Origin: Blastocladiella britannica
Lineage: Eukaryota > Blastocladiomycota > Blastocladiomycetes > Blastocladiales > Blastocladiaceae
NCBI GenBank assembly: GCA_025349905.2
Contig: MU624566.1
Location: 1-53,954, forward strand
DNA: 53,954 nucleotides
Direction: 5' to 3'
The notes below the pieces were generated by a model, which had not been told where the DNA came from, ran no database searches, and worked only from the letters and a program-made list of their open reading frames with translations. The translations under genes were made by a program, and so were the position numbers. This document shows, piece after piece, positions 23,281-35,746 of the stretch; the stretch's first letter is position 1, and each line of letters starts with the position of its first letter.

Positions 23281-24071
23281 ATGCATCCACTCGCCCACAT
23301 GCACTTGGCCGCAGCCGTGATCCAACGGGCCGTGCGCGCCTGGCTCGCTCGCCACCGCACCCTCCGTAGCGCCCACTTAATGTCGCTGGCCGCATCAGAT
23401 CGGCGTCTCCGCCGCCGCGTCGAACACCTTGACGCGTCCATGCACACACGTCTGGCTCGCCTCGACCGCTTGGCCGCTTACCCACGCCTCCCACGTTTGC
23501 GTGTGAATGCCGAGCTGCATGCCGTACTCACTCTCCAGCGCTGGTGGCGGCGGCAAGGTCGTCCTCCTCTATCTAAATCATCATTATTACCAAGCGTACT
23601 GGCATTGGATTCGGACGTGGATCCTATTGAAGAGCAAGATGGTCGACCTCTGTTGAAATCAAGGAGGCGACAATGGGACATTGAACCGCCAGGCCATGAT
23701 GTTGAATCGCGATTACGAACGCTCCGGCGCATGTACAGTGCCCAGGCGCACTTGGACGCGCAGTACGGCACCGCGAACTTAGAAGCAGCCGTTTATCGAT
23801 CCGCATCATTGGTTGCCGAGGCACAGGCGCGATCACGCGTCGAGCAATCCCAAATAGAGGCCCGAACCGACTCGATCCGTATAGCATTGGCACGGCTGTC
23901 GGTGCAAGTCGCTGGTGTTCGGGAACTCGTTGCCAAGACGGATGGTATGCATTTTTCGAGATATTGAGTCGCTGCCATAATAATTCACCATAATAATTGG
24001 TAATAGCCCTGGCAGCCGAGGCGGCGGCGGCGGCGACAAGGAGTACGACGACGGCGTTGTTGTCGGGTTGA
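23281..24071 (+). CDS. Small IQ-motif, Arg-rich protein of unknown function
   Basis: Two exons, 23281-23944 and 24007-24071, giving 242 residues. The 62-nt intron (GTATGC...TAATAG) replaces an early stop with an Ala-rich tail ending L-L-S-G. Residues 12-26 are a good IQ motif (I-Q-R-A-V-R-A-W-L-A-R), and a weaker one (L-Q-R-W-W-R-R-Q) is near residue 85. Such motifs usually bind calmodulin or myosin light-chain-like proteins. The rest is Arg/Leu-rich with coiled-coil character at about 135-225. I recognise no family; a role in cytoskeleton or flagellum is possible but unsupported. It is divergent from SRP101 with a 165-bp gap. Confidence 0.72.
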
Positions 24072-24224
24072 TCCGGACAAAGCCACGTTGGTGCAGAGTT
24101 AGCCGGAGTCTTAAACGAGGTGTCTCTCTCACATTACATTCCGACCACGACCAGCGTATAAAATATCCCACCATAGTCAAAATATAGAATAACAATAAGG
24201 AAAGAAAGAGATACCATAAAAAAC

Positions 24225-27200
24225 ATGTCCGACGACCCCGCCGCCCTCCGCCGCCCCGCGTCCACGCTGCGCTTGCACCCGGCCGTTGCCGCTGCCGCCG
24301 CCACAACAGCCGCCCAAGTCGATGCCGCTCCAGTTCCCGAAGAAAACACCCCGGCCACGGATGCCGCCACTGGCGCCGCGGACACTCCCAGCTCGCCCAC
24401 CTCGGACAACGCGCCCATTGGCCTCCAGGCATCGCGGTCATCTCGCCGTCGCCGCCGCCACCAGGAGCGTGAGCGCCGTCGCCAGTACGCGCCGTATGCG
24501 GACGAAGATTCCGGAGGCGAATCTGGCGAAGAGGGAGCCTTGCGCTCGGCCATTCCCGACCGTGCATTCCTGGCAGCTCAACTCAACCCGACCACGCGTG
24601 CCAATGCCGCCGCTGCTGCTGCCGCTGCTACTGCCGCCGGTGTGCCCCCAGGGCCGATGGTGGAGGCCCAGCAGGGCCAGATGGGTGTGGTAGTGGACCG
24701 CGTCGTGGAGACGAGCGCCCTCGAGGACCACGCGGTGGTGCTGCACCAGCTGATTCACCGCACGCGGCACCCGGACCCGGTCGTCGATGCCTTGTTCCTT
24801 GTGCGGGCCGAGAACCGGTATTCCTTTGTCTTTTTTTGGCGTAATACCCTCGACATTCACTCACGGCATTCATATAATATAGGTACATCAAATGGCTCTT
24901 CCTGCTCGAGCGCCTGCGCGCAGCCGGTGACGAAGGCATGATCCCGACCGGCCGCATCGTGCCGCCGCTCGACGTGGTGGTCATGTGGCTTGCGCACTTG
25001 ACTGCCGTCCGCCACTTTGTCGAGGACGTGTGCCGGCTGTTTGACGATGCGCTGCTGTACCTGGCCCCGCCCATGAAGCGGCTGCGCGAACTGCTGGAAT
25101 CCCCGGGTCCCGACGGTTACTACTGCCCGGCATCGGCCCGCATGTGGGAGAGCGTCACGGGCGAGCCGTGGGCACTCGAGTTTGACGACGACTCAGAGTT
25201 TGTGATTGCCTGTCCGACCTGCACCGCCGCGGTGCACGTCAGCCCGACCGATTACCTGCGCCTCAAACTCGAGCCCGGATTTGCCGAGATCATGTGCGCG
25301 CCGCCGCGCACGGACCCGTCCGAGTCGGGCCATGGCGGGTGTGGTACTTTGCTGACGTCGTCCTTCTTGTCGGCGGTAAGGTTTGTGAACGACTTCAAGG
25401 GCAGGTTCGTATTTTCAACTATTCAACTGGCACCACGCACGACCTCACCATGATCTTCCGTTGACAGCCTGCGCGAAATCAACACGTTCGTCGCCGGGAC
25501 ACTGCTCAATCCGGTCAGCGGCAAACCCAACCACTACCTGTCAAAGCAGATTGTGCAGTACTTGGCGCAAGCGCCGAGCGTGGCGGACCTGTACCACAGC
25601 GTGGTAGTGCCCGTTCCGTCCCCTCCCGACAGCCCGGTCATGGCCCCTGCCGCGGCAGCCGCGCATGGAATTCCGCCGCTTCCGAGCAGCATGGTGTCGA
25701 CGGTCTTGTCGGGGCATCCGTCCTCGACTTCTTCGATTGCGCCCGAGCCCACTCGCTCGGATTTGGGATCCTCTTCATCCGTACCTCCTCCAGGTGCTTC
25801 GGTTGATGGCCAGCCGACGCTTTCATTGCCGTCTTCGCCAACGGCTTCTTCTGTCCCGGCAGTGCCGATCGATTCCGGTGCGAGCGTTTCTGCCTCGGGT
25901 GCGTCTCCGCGCACGGTCTCGTCGTCGGCAGTCGGGTCGCAGCAGCCTGTCTCTTCCGAATCGGATGACGTGCACCGCCAGCCTTCGCACTTTAACCAAG
26001 CTGTCCACTCATTTTGGTCGACGCGGTTCCGCAACCGCGCGCCGACCCAGCAAAACCTAGACCCTTGGCGTGACATTTCCAGTACACATTCTTCTTTATT
26101 CTTATTTTACGCTGTCCAATACTCACCTTGGATGTAACAAAGATGTCTTATTCCGACTCGAGGTCGATCTGTATGCGCTCGAGCTCGAAGACCACCGACT
26201 CATTTCATGGCACATTCGCGCGGCGCTGGAACGCATGGAGCGCGGGTACCGCAACTTGGTGACGCCGCTGTCGCTCGACCTGGTAGCGCGCGTCCGCGGC
26301 CACTGGCGCACCACCGCAACACTGGTGGTCGCGTGGTTGGCATACTCGGGCGAAGGTCTACTTGATCCCGCAACGCTCGACGATGAGCAATATCAACAAC
26401 AATCGTCCACCACGCCTCTGTCGGCGATGACGGCATCATCGACGCCCAACTTGCCCCTGTCGTCAGGCGGCGACTCGGACGAAGAGAGCGGCGCCGAGAC
26501 TGACCCGGAGCCGGACGAACCGTACAAACCGACGGTCGTTGCGCACAACGTAAGTGGTAGCGGAGCAGCTGAACCGGCAGCGCGGCCCCAGGAACTTCCT
26601 CACCACGTGGCCGACGGGGTCATGGCCATGTTGCCGACCGGTATGATGGAAGTTGCCGAGTCGACGCGGTGGTTGGGCCGGCGCAGCAAAAACAAGCAGA
26701 ACCGGATCTCGGTGTGGGTCGGTGCGGACGCAGGCGCTCATCACCCGCATGCACCGCCAACCTCAGGGCATGCAACGATGCCCGCATTGTCGTCCTCTGC
26801 GACAGCAGCTGGGTCAGCTGGCGCTAGCGGCACCGTCGGGGACCCATCGTTGGCTGCGGGTGGATCGCCCGACCCGGCGCGCGCCTCCATTGCCGCATCT
26901 CCACGGGCCTCGCTTGCACAGCTGCCGGCTCCCGTGATGGCCGATCTGCAGTCGGTGGCGTCATCGGTCCCGCGCGGGGCCTCGGCGTACAAGCTAATTC
27001 GCAGCAAGAGCGTGCCCGCGTCCTTGGCTGTCAGCGGGAGCTCCTCAGCCCGCTCGTCCATGATGTTCTTGGGAGGGTCTTCCGCTACCCCCACCGCTGC
27101 CGCTGGATCGTCCTCTGCAGCAACAACAACTGCTGCAGGCTCGCCCGACATTCTCCCAGCACCTCATCATCACCATCATTCGCACCGTGCGCGCTCGCGC

Positions 27201-27751
27201 GACCCAGCGTCGTCTGGACTTGCACCCGAGTCGGACTATATCCACCCGCCGTCGATCTCGATCGAGAACGGCGAGCTGCCGCCGGCCATCCCGGTCGCGA
27301 CGTTCGTCAAGCGCCTCAACCGCGATATCCTGGCCGAGTCCACCGTCCGCCTGCACAAGTTTTACCTGCTGCAGAAATCGCACGCCAAGTTGTACTCGGC
27401 TCGGCTCGCGCTCCCGATCGATGTGGTACTGTGCCACTGGACGCATTTGCTGTATCCGCCGCGGTACTTTTAAATCTTTTTTTCTGATGTTGTTGTTTGT
27501 GATCTGACTTGAAGAAATGATTGAATAGCTATGTGCGATTCGCCAACACCCACTTTAACCGGCTGATCACGTACGAGTTTGCGACCCCGCAGGATCTGGA
27601 CGCGGCACTCAAAAATACGTCGCGCAAGTGGCGCCGCCGCTACGGCGAGCGGGTCGAGGTCGGCGTCCGTCCTCGCCTGAGCTGGTCCGATAAGCTCAAG
27701 GCGTTCTCGAGCCGTATTGTGGGCAAGCTCGTGTCGTCCAGTCCCGTTTGA
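24225..27751 (+). CDS. GRDP-like (DUF1399) protein with long disordered regions
   Basis: Five exons: 24225-24817, 24883-25404, 25468-26081, 26143-27463 and 27529-27751, giving 1090 residues. Introns are 61-65 nt and frame-consistent. The first 140 residues are disordered and Ala-rich with an Arg/Glu patch. Residues 155-370 carry V-D-A-L-F-L-V-R...Y-I-K-W-L-F-L-L-E and P-P-L-D-V-V-V-M-W-L-A-H-L. A second block near the C-terminus has L-P-I-D-V-V-L-C-H-W-T-H-L-L-Y-P-P-R-Y. Repeated hydrophobic-W-x-x-H-x-x-x-P-x-x-Y patterns are the mark of GRDP-like/DUF1399 proteins, whose function in fungi is unknown. Ser/Pro/Ala-rich disordered segments lie between the blocks. The stop is 41 bp from the stop of NOC2. 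Family assignment is from motif memory only. Confidence 0.75.
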
Positions 27752-27792
27752 TGAATAATAATATATTTTATATACGGGGGTACTTTTTCCCT

Positions 27793-30264
27793 TCAATCCG
27801 AGTCCTCGCCCATGTCGTCCTCGACGACCTTGCCCACGGACTTGAGCTCCGACAAGAAATCGTCGTCCTCGTCGTCCTCGGTCGCCGACCGCCTCGCGGG
27901 CTTGACTTTGGGCGCCTTGGACTTTTTCTGGTGCTTCTTGGACTTGGGCGAGTCGTCGTCCTCATCCACATCCATAGCATCATCGCTGTCGTCATGGACA
28001 TCCTCCTCGTCGTCGTCGCTGTCGCGGCCGCCCCGGCCCTTCTTGCTGCTGCGGTCCTTGCTGGCACCGTCCTCGTCCATATCGCCGCCGGACGCATCAT
28101 AGTCGCGCACAAACGACTCCTGCATCATCGCCATGCGCTTGGCCTCGACGCGCTCGACGCCGGCCGCAAACTTGCCAATGGGCGTATCCTCGAGCTCGAG
28201 CGATGCCGCAAACTTGTAGACGGCGGCCGAGTCGCAAGGGGCCAGGTCGGCCTGCTGGCGACGAGCCGTGATGAACTTGCGCGTCTCGTGCACCTTGTCC
28301 AACAATCCTTGAATGGTCTTGGTCCACGCGGCATCCTTGGCGACCGACTTCAAGTGGGCTTTGACTCCGGCCACCACGGGCACCACGAGCTCTGGGAACG
28401 CGACGTTGTTGGCGATCGACGACAAATACCGCAGGAGCACCAAGTAAATGCCGTTGCGCACGGACGACACGTACACGCGGGTTCCCGCGTACTGCTTCGG
28501 GCACCGCAGGTACGTCGGCAGGTACAGCGGCTTGAGCGTGGACTTGCGGCCGCCGTCGGTGGGCAGCGAGTCGAGCATCCCGATAAAGTACGGCGCAAGG
28601 GGAACGTACACGCCACACACGCGCACCAGCTCCGTCAGCGAGCCCAGCAGGTGCAGGTGCAGCGGCGCGTACAGCGCATTGGGCACTAGGCGCAGCACGC
28701 CCAGGAGAACTTGCACCAGCGGGTACACGAGCGACCCGAACGGGCTCGGCGAGCCGCGGGGCGCGTACGACAGCAGCACGTTGGTCCAGAACCGCAGCGA
28801 GTGTACGTATTGCCACTGGTAGACCATCTTGTACGATTCCTGTTATATATTGTTTTTTTGGGTGAGTTTGAGCAGTCAACATGAAAAAACGAAAATAATA
28901 AAAACGAACCTTGGTCTTGGCCGCCATGGCATTGCGCAAGTGGATCGCCAGCTGACGAATGTAAATGAACGCGTACTGGTACCCGTGTGCCGCGTCCAGG
29001 CCGTACATTTCAGCACCGCAGCGGATCATGAGCGTCATAGTCGGCAGCGTGTGCACGGTGGTGCGCTTACCGGCCTTGACCGTCATCATGTACGAACCCT
29101 TGAGCGCCGGCTCGAGGTATTTTTTTGGGTACGTCTCGGCCAAGTACCGCACGTGCGCAAACGCCTTGACCCGCAGCACATCGGGGGTACCAGGCGCGCC
29201 CCAGGTGGAGAGCAGCAGCCGGAAGTAGTCCTTGGCGACTTTTGGGAAGCACAGCACAAACCGCGCCGCCGAGTGCAGCTCCTGCAGCACGTACTCGACC
29301 ATGGTGAAGTCGGTCAGGTCCTTGAGTAGCTTGATGGCGTTGGTGAAAAACACCTTGGCCATGGCCGACACGCGCTTCCACTTTGGCGACGACGTCGGGT
29401 TGCCGGTCGGACTGACCTGCGACGACAGATACGCGGGCACGTGCTTGAGCGCCAGAATGATCACCTTGCGGTGCACCGACGCGGACGAGATGGTGTACCC
29501 GAGCGAGACCGAGTCCTTTTCGCCCTGCACGGCCGAGCGGAATGCGACAACAATGCGCTTGATGTTGTTGGGCGTCAGGGCCTGTGTTCATTTTTTCATT
29601 TGCCATGAGTACGCAATAGGAAAGCATTACAAATGAGTGTAGTACATACGCGTTCCATGTCAGCCTCCCATTCGGCCAGCACCTCCTTGGACAGGATCGT
29701 CTTGGCCGGAGCCTCCTCCTTGATGAACTTGGACGCGTCGGCGTCCTGCTCGTCGCCCTCGAGCTCCACATCCGAGTCGTCAAACTCGAGCAGCGACTGG
29801 TCATTCTCGAGCAAGAACTGGTAAAACTCGGGCTGCGAGTCCTTGAGCCGCTCAAGCTCGGCCTGGTGCTTTGCGGCCTTGGACGTGGGCTTGCTTGCCT
29901 GGGTATCAGCAGCGATCTCCTCCTCCTCCTCATCATCATCGTCGTCGGCCAGATCCATGACATCCTCGTCGGCGTCGCTATCGTCGTCGCTACCGTCGGC
30001 CAGCTCATAGTCGTTTTCGCTGATTTCGCCGTCGAGGTCCATGGCATCGTCGCCGTCATCGTGGTCGGCCTCATCATTGGCAGCGGGGGCAGCCGCAAGG
30101 AACTCGTCCAGGCTCATGGATCCGACTGCCGACTTTTTGGCAGCAGGTGCAGGTGCGGGTGCGGCGGGCCGTCCAGTGGCGGCGCGTGCAGCAGCGGGCT
30201 TGGCGGCCGTCGCATTCTTGGCCGGGGGTGCCTTTGAGGCAGCAGCAGAGGGTCTCCGGGCCAT
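27793..30264 (-). CDS. NOC2: Nucleolar complex protein 2 (ribosome biogenesis)
   Basis: Three exons: 30264-29650, 29581-28910 and 28839-27793, giving 777 residues. The N-terminal 150 residues are a basic Ala/Lys stretch, then Asp/Glu-rich. [16 protein letters not shown] starts the conserved Noc2 part. Later blocks such as [34 protein letters not shown] and P-L-H-L-H-L-L match Noc2p. Noc2 pairs with Noc1 and then Noc3 in 60S pre-ribosome assembly and export. The C-terminus is another acidic/lysine tail, as in the family. Both introns are 68-70 nt. It is divergent from an orphan gene at 30876. Confidence 0.94.
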
Positions 30265-30875
30265 TTCTTTATTCAATTCAATTGTGATTGGTTGAGAGTC
30301 GAAAAAAAAAAAAAAAAAAAATGCAGCGCGAACTGCGCGTATTATTTTTTCTTGTGGTCCCGTGCCCGTTGCCATCCAACCTGTAAGCTTCGGCTTCCTC
30401 TTCTTGTCCAATCAAAATCGGAATGGGAAACCGCCCCGATTAAACAATTTAGTAATTATACAATTAATTTGTATACCCGAAAGCTCTCCTTCTCTATTTT
30501 ACGTTCTTTCCTGCTACTCGCCCCACAAATGTACAATGTCTCTTTTTTTTCTTGCCAGCCCATAATTGCCTCCTGTCTGAACAAATAATCTTGATCTAAA
30601 CCGGTTTCCTGGGAGCTAACTCGAGTCAAATCAACTCATATATTTAGTTTCCAGTTTCCAACTTCCTATCTGGTGTAACACTGTCTCTTTCTGCTTTTGG
30701 GGATCTTAGAGTGTACTTGATCACTTCAGTTTTCCGCAAGTATGTTTTGGTTTCGTTGGTGTGACAGGCCATGGCCACTGTTCATCGCCTCATATGGTTC
30801 AATCTTATGTGAAAGCGACTTCTCACTCTCAGCTCTCATGACGACAGATCAACTCTAAAAAGGCATTACTATACA
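30265..30875. other. Divergent intergenic region upstream of NOC2 and the orphan gene
   Basis: These 611 bases separate two start codons. They are AT-rich, include a run of about 20 adenines (30302-30321), and hold only short open frames without the local codon bias. Both promoters must lie here; I see no recognisable element or RNA gene. Confidence 0.5.
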
Positions 30876-32507
30876 ATGCCGGAACCACGGCGACAGCCTC
30901 TCGTGATCCGATCCGCACGCAATTCCGCTGCAATCGCCATTGTGCCACCAAAGTCATCGAACCCTCTCTCAAATCACAACCACCTTTCGCAGCAACAGCA
31001 GCAATCGCCGCAATACGCGGTCCCGTATCTCCCGCCACTGGATCCACTCCTAGGCGCGTATATCTGGGGCGAGATCTGCAACTCGGCGTACGCGTTCCTG
31101 TCGGTGGCGCACTTACAACACCAGGCGGATCTTCACCGCCCGCAACTGCTCCTGATCGCCGCCGCCAACAACGCGTCTCAGTTTGGATCTGGAACGTCCA
31201 GTACGCCGCCACGACTGGACTTGACGCCCGCGTGGCGCGCGCGCGCCGCGAGTTACCGCGATTTCTTTGGGTGGTTCCACATGGACTTGGCGGCCGAGTG
31301 CGCGGAACTGCACGACGGGGCGGCGGCCGCAGGACACGCGGGCAATATCGATCCGGTGCTGGCGGTCGTCGCGTCACGGATGCTGCACTTGGTTCAGTGG
31401 CCGCACGACGGATTCGACCCGCAACTCTTGGTCCCGTTCTCGGATGTGACGCTCATCGCGTGCCATGGGATGGTCACGTCGCGCCAGAAACTGAGGGCTG
31501 CGCGCGCGGTTTTTGACGGGCTCGCGGCTGACCGGGGCGTGTCGCGCACCACCAAGACTACCAAGTTCTTGGCCCGCGCCGACAGTGGCATCGCAGATGG
31601 AGAAACGAGCAACCCAGAAGACCAGTTGCGCATGGCCATTTCGCCCCTGGGCACGCTGTGCCGCATGCTGCTGTGCCCGGGCCGCTACCCGCTGGCTACC
31701 GCGTCCGATTGCCTCACCATGGCCCTGGAAGCGTCGCTGTGTTCGGCCTGGAGCGCGCTCAGTAAAGGCAAGCTGCCAGTGACCAACGCTCCCGCCGTCA
31801 ACACCCCCGAACTCGTGGTCTCGGCTCTGGGATCGAAGCGACGGGTTCCGGAATGGGAGTGCGAGCCGGGCATGTTTGCTGCCTCGTTTCGGTCTTCGTC
31901 GTCGGGATCTTCTATGTCTTCGTCGTCCCCATCGTCGGCGAAAAGCAATGGAACGTGCGTGCGCGTACTTCCTGGCGGCGCCGCTCGGTTGCGAGGTTTA
32001 TGGAACGCGTCTCCGCCGCCGTCGCTCGTGTCTGCGTCATCGCAGCCAGGGTCTTATAATAGCGTCCGTCATTGAATCCATTTTTTTCTTGTTGTTGCAT
32101 GGATCCATATAAACGCGTGTACCACATAGACCATTACGTCTGAATCTGAAATCAAGGCCGAATCCGAGGATCCCGCTCGCCGCCAACTCCAAGCCGCGAT
32201 CGACTTTCTCAAAATCCCCACTGCTCTTGCACCTGTACCTGCCCTTGTTCCGACCCCGCCAAGCCAGTTTGTTCAGACATCTCCCATGGGCTGGCTCGCT
32301 ATGTGGCAACGCTTGGGATCTTTAGCAGCGACCATGTCCCGACCCGTGCCTGGGATGATGCAGCAAACCCTACCGATCCATCAAAAACAGCAACAGCAAC
32401 AGCAGCAATTGTTAACTGCCGCCAAGATCAGTGGCGGGAGATCGCATGCGCGACCATTGCGAAAGTCCGATTCGCTCTTGTCGTCTCTTGCGACAATGGC
32501 CCAATAG
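30876..32507 (+). CDS. Orphan protein with polyglutamine tracts
   Basis: Two exons, 30876-32063 and 32130-32507, giving 521 residues. The 66-nt intron (GTCCGT...CATAG) bypasses a TGA just downstream and opens a second exon of 126 codons that ends in TAG. The N-terminus is basic with a Q5 tract. Residues 50-310 look globular and helical (G-A-Y-I-W-G-E-I-C-N-S, R-M-L-H-L-V-Q-W, L-G-T-L-C-R-M-L-L). The C-terminal third is Ser/Pro-rich with a second tract of seven Gln. I recognise no domain; the helical core faintly recalls cyclin-box proteins, but not enough to call it. The stop is 54 bp from that of the convergent BCKDHB gene. Confidence 0.72.
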
Positions 32508-32561
32508 AATATTAAAGACCCATATATATTAAGCGAAGAAAAAAGGGGGGGGGAGAGTATT

Positions 32562-33996
32562 TTAGTACTCGATGGCACGGCGAATGCCCTCGTAGCAACG
32601 GACCATGTCGGGGACGTAGAACTTTTCAAAGATCAAAGGGAACGGAGTATCCCAGCCGCACACACGCTGCACGGGCGCCTCGAGGCGCAGGAAGCACTTG
32701 TCCTGGACGGTGGACGCAATTTCGGCCGCAAACCCGCCCGTCAGCGGCGCCTCGTGCGCAATCACCAGACGGCCGGTCTTGTTGACGGACTGTTATATTA
32801 TTTTGTTTCATATCAGCCAAAGTACAAAAAGGGTGGAAAGAAAACGGTACCTTGATGATGGTCTCGGAATCCCAAGGAGAGATGGTCCGCAGATCAATCA
32901 GCTCGCACGAGAGGCCGGGTATCCGCTTCTCGGCCATTTGAATGGCGTTCTCGAGCACGTACAGCTGCGACCCCCACCCGACGACCGTCACGTCCTTACC
33001 CTCCTTGAGCACCTCAGCCTTGCCAATCGGCAGCTCGTAGTCGCCCGTGGGCACCTGCTCGACGGCGGCACGGTACAGGATCTTGGGTTCCATGAACAAG
33101 ATCGGGTTCTTTTCGCGAATGGCTGCCAGCAGCAGTCCCTTGGCCTGAATGGGCGACCGCGGAATCACAATCTTGAGTCCGGGCGTGTGCGCAAAGTACG
33201 CCTCGGGCGACTGCGAGTGGTAGTGTCCGCCGTGACCCACCGCATTGCACGGCATGCGCACCGTCAGCCCACCGCAGTTGAACAGGTTGCCGGAACGGTA
33301 CCGGAACTTGGCCGCCTCGTTCACCAGCTGGTCGAACGCGGGGAACACGTAGTCGCCAAACTGAATCTCGGCAATCGCCGTGTGGCCCGCCGACGCCAGG
33401 CCGATGCCAAAACCGGCAATGCCTTGCTCGGTCAAAGGGGTGTTGAAAACACGGTCCTTGCCGTACTTTTCGGCCAGGCCAATCGTGCAGCGGAACACGC
33501 CGCCGAACGCAACGTCCTCGCCAAACACCACTGTTTTTTATTTGTTCGTTAGATGCACGATTTTGCTTGATTGATCAAGGAGTAAAAAAATGCGATCCGA
33601 TCAACCAAGTAATAAAAAAGGATATGACCGCACCGGCAGTGTCGTCAGTGCCCAGGGCAATGTCCATGGCGTTGTTAACAGACTGGAACAGGTTCATTTT
33701 GGTGGTCTGGCCGGCCTGCACAATGGCCTTGGGCAGGTCGGGCGTGGCGAGCGCCGCCTCCGTGGTGCTGCGAATGAGCTTCGAGTGGGCAATTCCGGGC
33801 ATGAAGCCCTCAGCCGGAGGTGGACTGCTGGGGGCGGCGTGGAGGGCGGACGACGCGTGCAGCTTTCATTGTTTTCACCGAGTGTGTCAGCACTTTGATT
33901 CCACGAGTAAATTAATGGAAATAAACATACCGAACGAGCAGGCGCGGCGGTGCGCGTCGCGAGCGCGGTGGCAGAGCGGCGCAGGGCAAATGACAT
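32562..33996 (-). CDS. BCKDHB: Branched-chain 2-oxoacid dehydrogenase E1 beta subunit (mitochondrial)
   Basis: Four exons: 33996-33931, 33862-33634, 33530-32851 and 32789-32562, giving 400 residues (human 392). The first exon is a mitochondrial presequence rich in Arg, Ala and Ser with no acid. The body reads [13 protein letters not shown], then [23 protein letters not shown], then V-I-P-R-S-P and [15 protein letters not shown] at the GGVFR site and Y-H-S-Q-S-P-E-A distinguish BCKDH from pyruvate dehydrogenase beta. With E1 alpha it decarboxylates the keto acids of Val, Leu and Ile using thiamine diphosphate. The phase-1 second intron was confirmed by the V-V-F-G-E-D junction. Confidence 0.95.
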
Positions 33997-34254
33997 TTTT
34001 TCAGTTGGCGTCGGGGTTTAGTGGGGGATCACCGCGTCAAGAGCACTCCGAGAAGAAAAATATAATGCCACGGCGCGAGCGAGCAGCAGTGTATATGGTC
34101 GTCCAAGTTATTTTCCTGGGCGGTCGCGAGAGAGCAAGAGGATTTTTTCTCGCTCCCGGGCCTTTTCGTGTGTAGCACTCCACACGTGAACTTCCCCAAC
34201 ACAACCTTTGCCAAAAAAAAAAAACGAAAGCTTTTGCATTTGGAGGATGAGACT

Positions 34255-35690
34255 TTAAGCGATCGAGAGCCGCTGAATGGCCTCGTCCAGCGCGCTCCAG
34301 ACCACGATCCGGCCGTCGACGCCGCCCGTCGCATACTCGTTCGCGTTGAGGAGGCAGATCTGGCTGTTTGATTTCTTTGGTCAGTGATCCTGTTGACATT
34401 CAGGGAAAAGCAGGGAAAGAAGGACGTACGTGATGGAATTTTGGTGGATCGTCATTTGCTCCGTGTCGTTTGCGGCGGTGGTCGCACGCGTGTCCATTGC
34501 CTTGAACTTGGCCAGGGCCGAGTTGCCCGCCGCCGCCGCCGTCGACCGCTTGCCCTCGTCAATCTTGCCTGCGTAAGTCCTGTACTTACATAGCGAGTCA
34601 GATCAATCACAAGTAAAAGAAGAAAGAATAGTACATACCACCCAGTGGAGCGCATGGTGAAGAGCACGGGAGTGCAGTCGTGACCAGCACCCACAATCGA
34701 CGACGCAGAGAGCCACGTCAGCGACGTGAGCGGGAGGATCGGGATGCGCACGGTGGCAAGAGTTGCGGTAGCCGGCGCGTAGACCGACAGACTCGAGTCG
34801 TGGCCTTTTGTCAAGTATGCGTGAGTAACATAAAACATAAAGCAATAAAGCGTATATACCAACAAAGGCAATCTCCTCGCCACTGGGCGAAAACGAGATC
34901 CCGTGCAACCACCCAGCGCCCTCGGCCAGCACGTCAGCGCACACGGTTCCAAACGGCAACTTCTCGCCCCACGGCGACGGAGCCGGCTTGGCGTCCAACC
35001 CCTTAATGAACGCCGAGACCACGCGCGCGCGGCGATCCGCGCCTGCCAGCGCCAGCAGCACACTGTTCGGGTGCCAGTCGAGCGCCAGCACCGTGGACCG
35101 AATGTCCTTCTTGATGTGCTTGCACGACCACCACTGGTTGTCGCTGTCAAAGTAGCACACCGACACCTGCTTGGCGCCGGAAGCCACCGCAAACTTGTCC
35201 TCGTTGGGCGACCACCGCACCGCCGTCGCCGATCGGTTGATGCGCAGCATCACCAGCTCGGGCTGCCAGACGTTCGTGGCGGCATCAAACGTCCACACGT
35301 ACCCGTTGCGATCCTGCGAGCAGGTGACGATGCGGTTGGAGCGGTGCGCCCAGTCGATGCCCGTGACCAGTTGGTCGTGCTGTTTATGAGTATTGTGTGT
35401 GTTCGGTGTGGCGCTTAGGTGTGTTGGTGGTGTGCCCGGCCTCCATTCCATTCAAGATATATAAAATGTATGTGTACCTTGGCCAGCGTGTGGGTGTGCG
35501 CATAGGACTGGTCGCCCTGCAGGGTGTAAATGTGCACCTCGGTGGTGTTTGGGCAGAGCGCGACCTCTGTTAATCAATTGAAAATTAGTGTTGAGTGATA
35601 ATGGCCAAAAGAAACAGTCGGCGTACGCGAGCGGTTGGCATTAAAGGCAAACGCCGAGACGGGGGCCGGAATACTGAGGAGCGTGGCCAT
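34255..35690 (-). CDS. ARPC1: Arp2/3 complex subunit 1 (WD40 protein)
   Basis: Six exons: 35690-35627, 35566-35478, 35379-34860, 34804-34639, 34579-34430 and 34363-34255, giving 365 residues (typical 370-385). The start A-P-V-S-A-F-A-F-N and V-A-L-C-P-N-T-T-E-V-H-I-Y are diagnostic of ARPC1. WD repeats follow: H-D-Q-L-V-T-G-I-D-W, then T-C-S-Q-D-R-N-G-Y-V-W, S-P-N-E-D-K-F-A-V-A-S-G, H-P-N-S-V-L-L-A, S-F-S-P-S-G and a last one ending G-G-V-D-G-R-I-V-V-W. It forms the seven-bladed propeller in the Arp2/3 complex that nucleates branched actin. Exon boundaries of 64, 89 and 109 nt were set by frame and known motifs, so the last acceptor (34363 versus a site 4 nt away) deserves a check. Confidence 0.95.
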
Positions 35691-35746
35691 CTTTTTATAC
35701 TGTGAGTCGTTTTTTTTTTTTGAAGAGAGGAAAAAAATGACTTCAT

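Noticed and set aside
30302..30321. Poly-A run as a retroposed cDNA tail
   Set aside because: No processed coding sequence or target-site duplication lies next to it; similar A/T runs are common between genes here.
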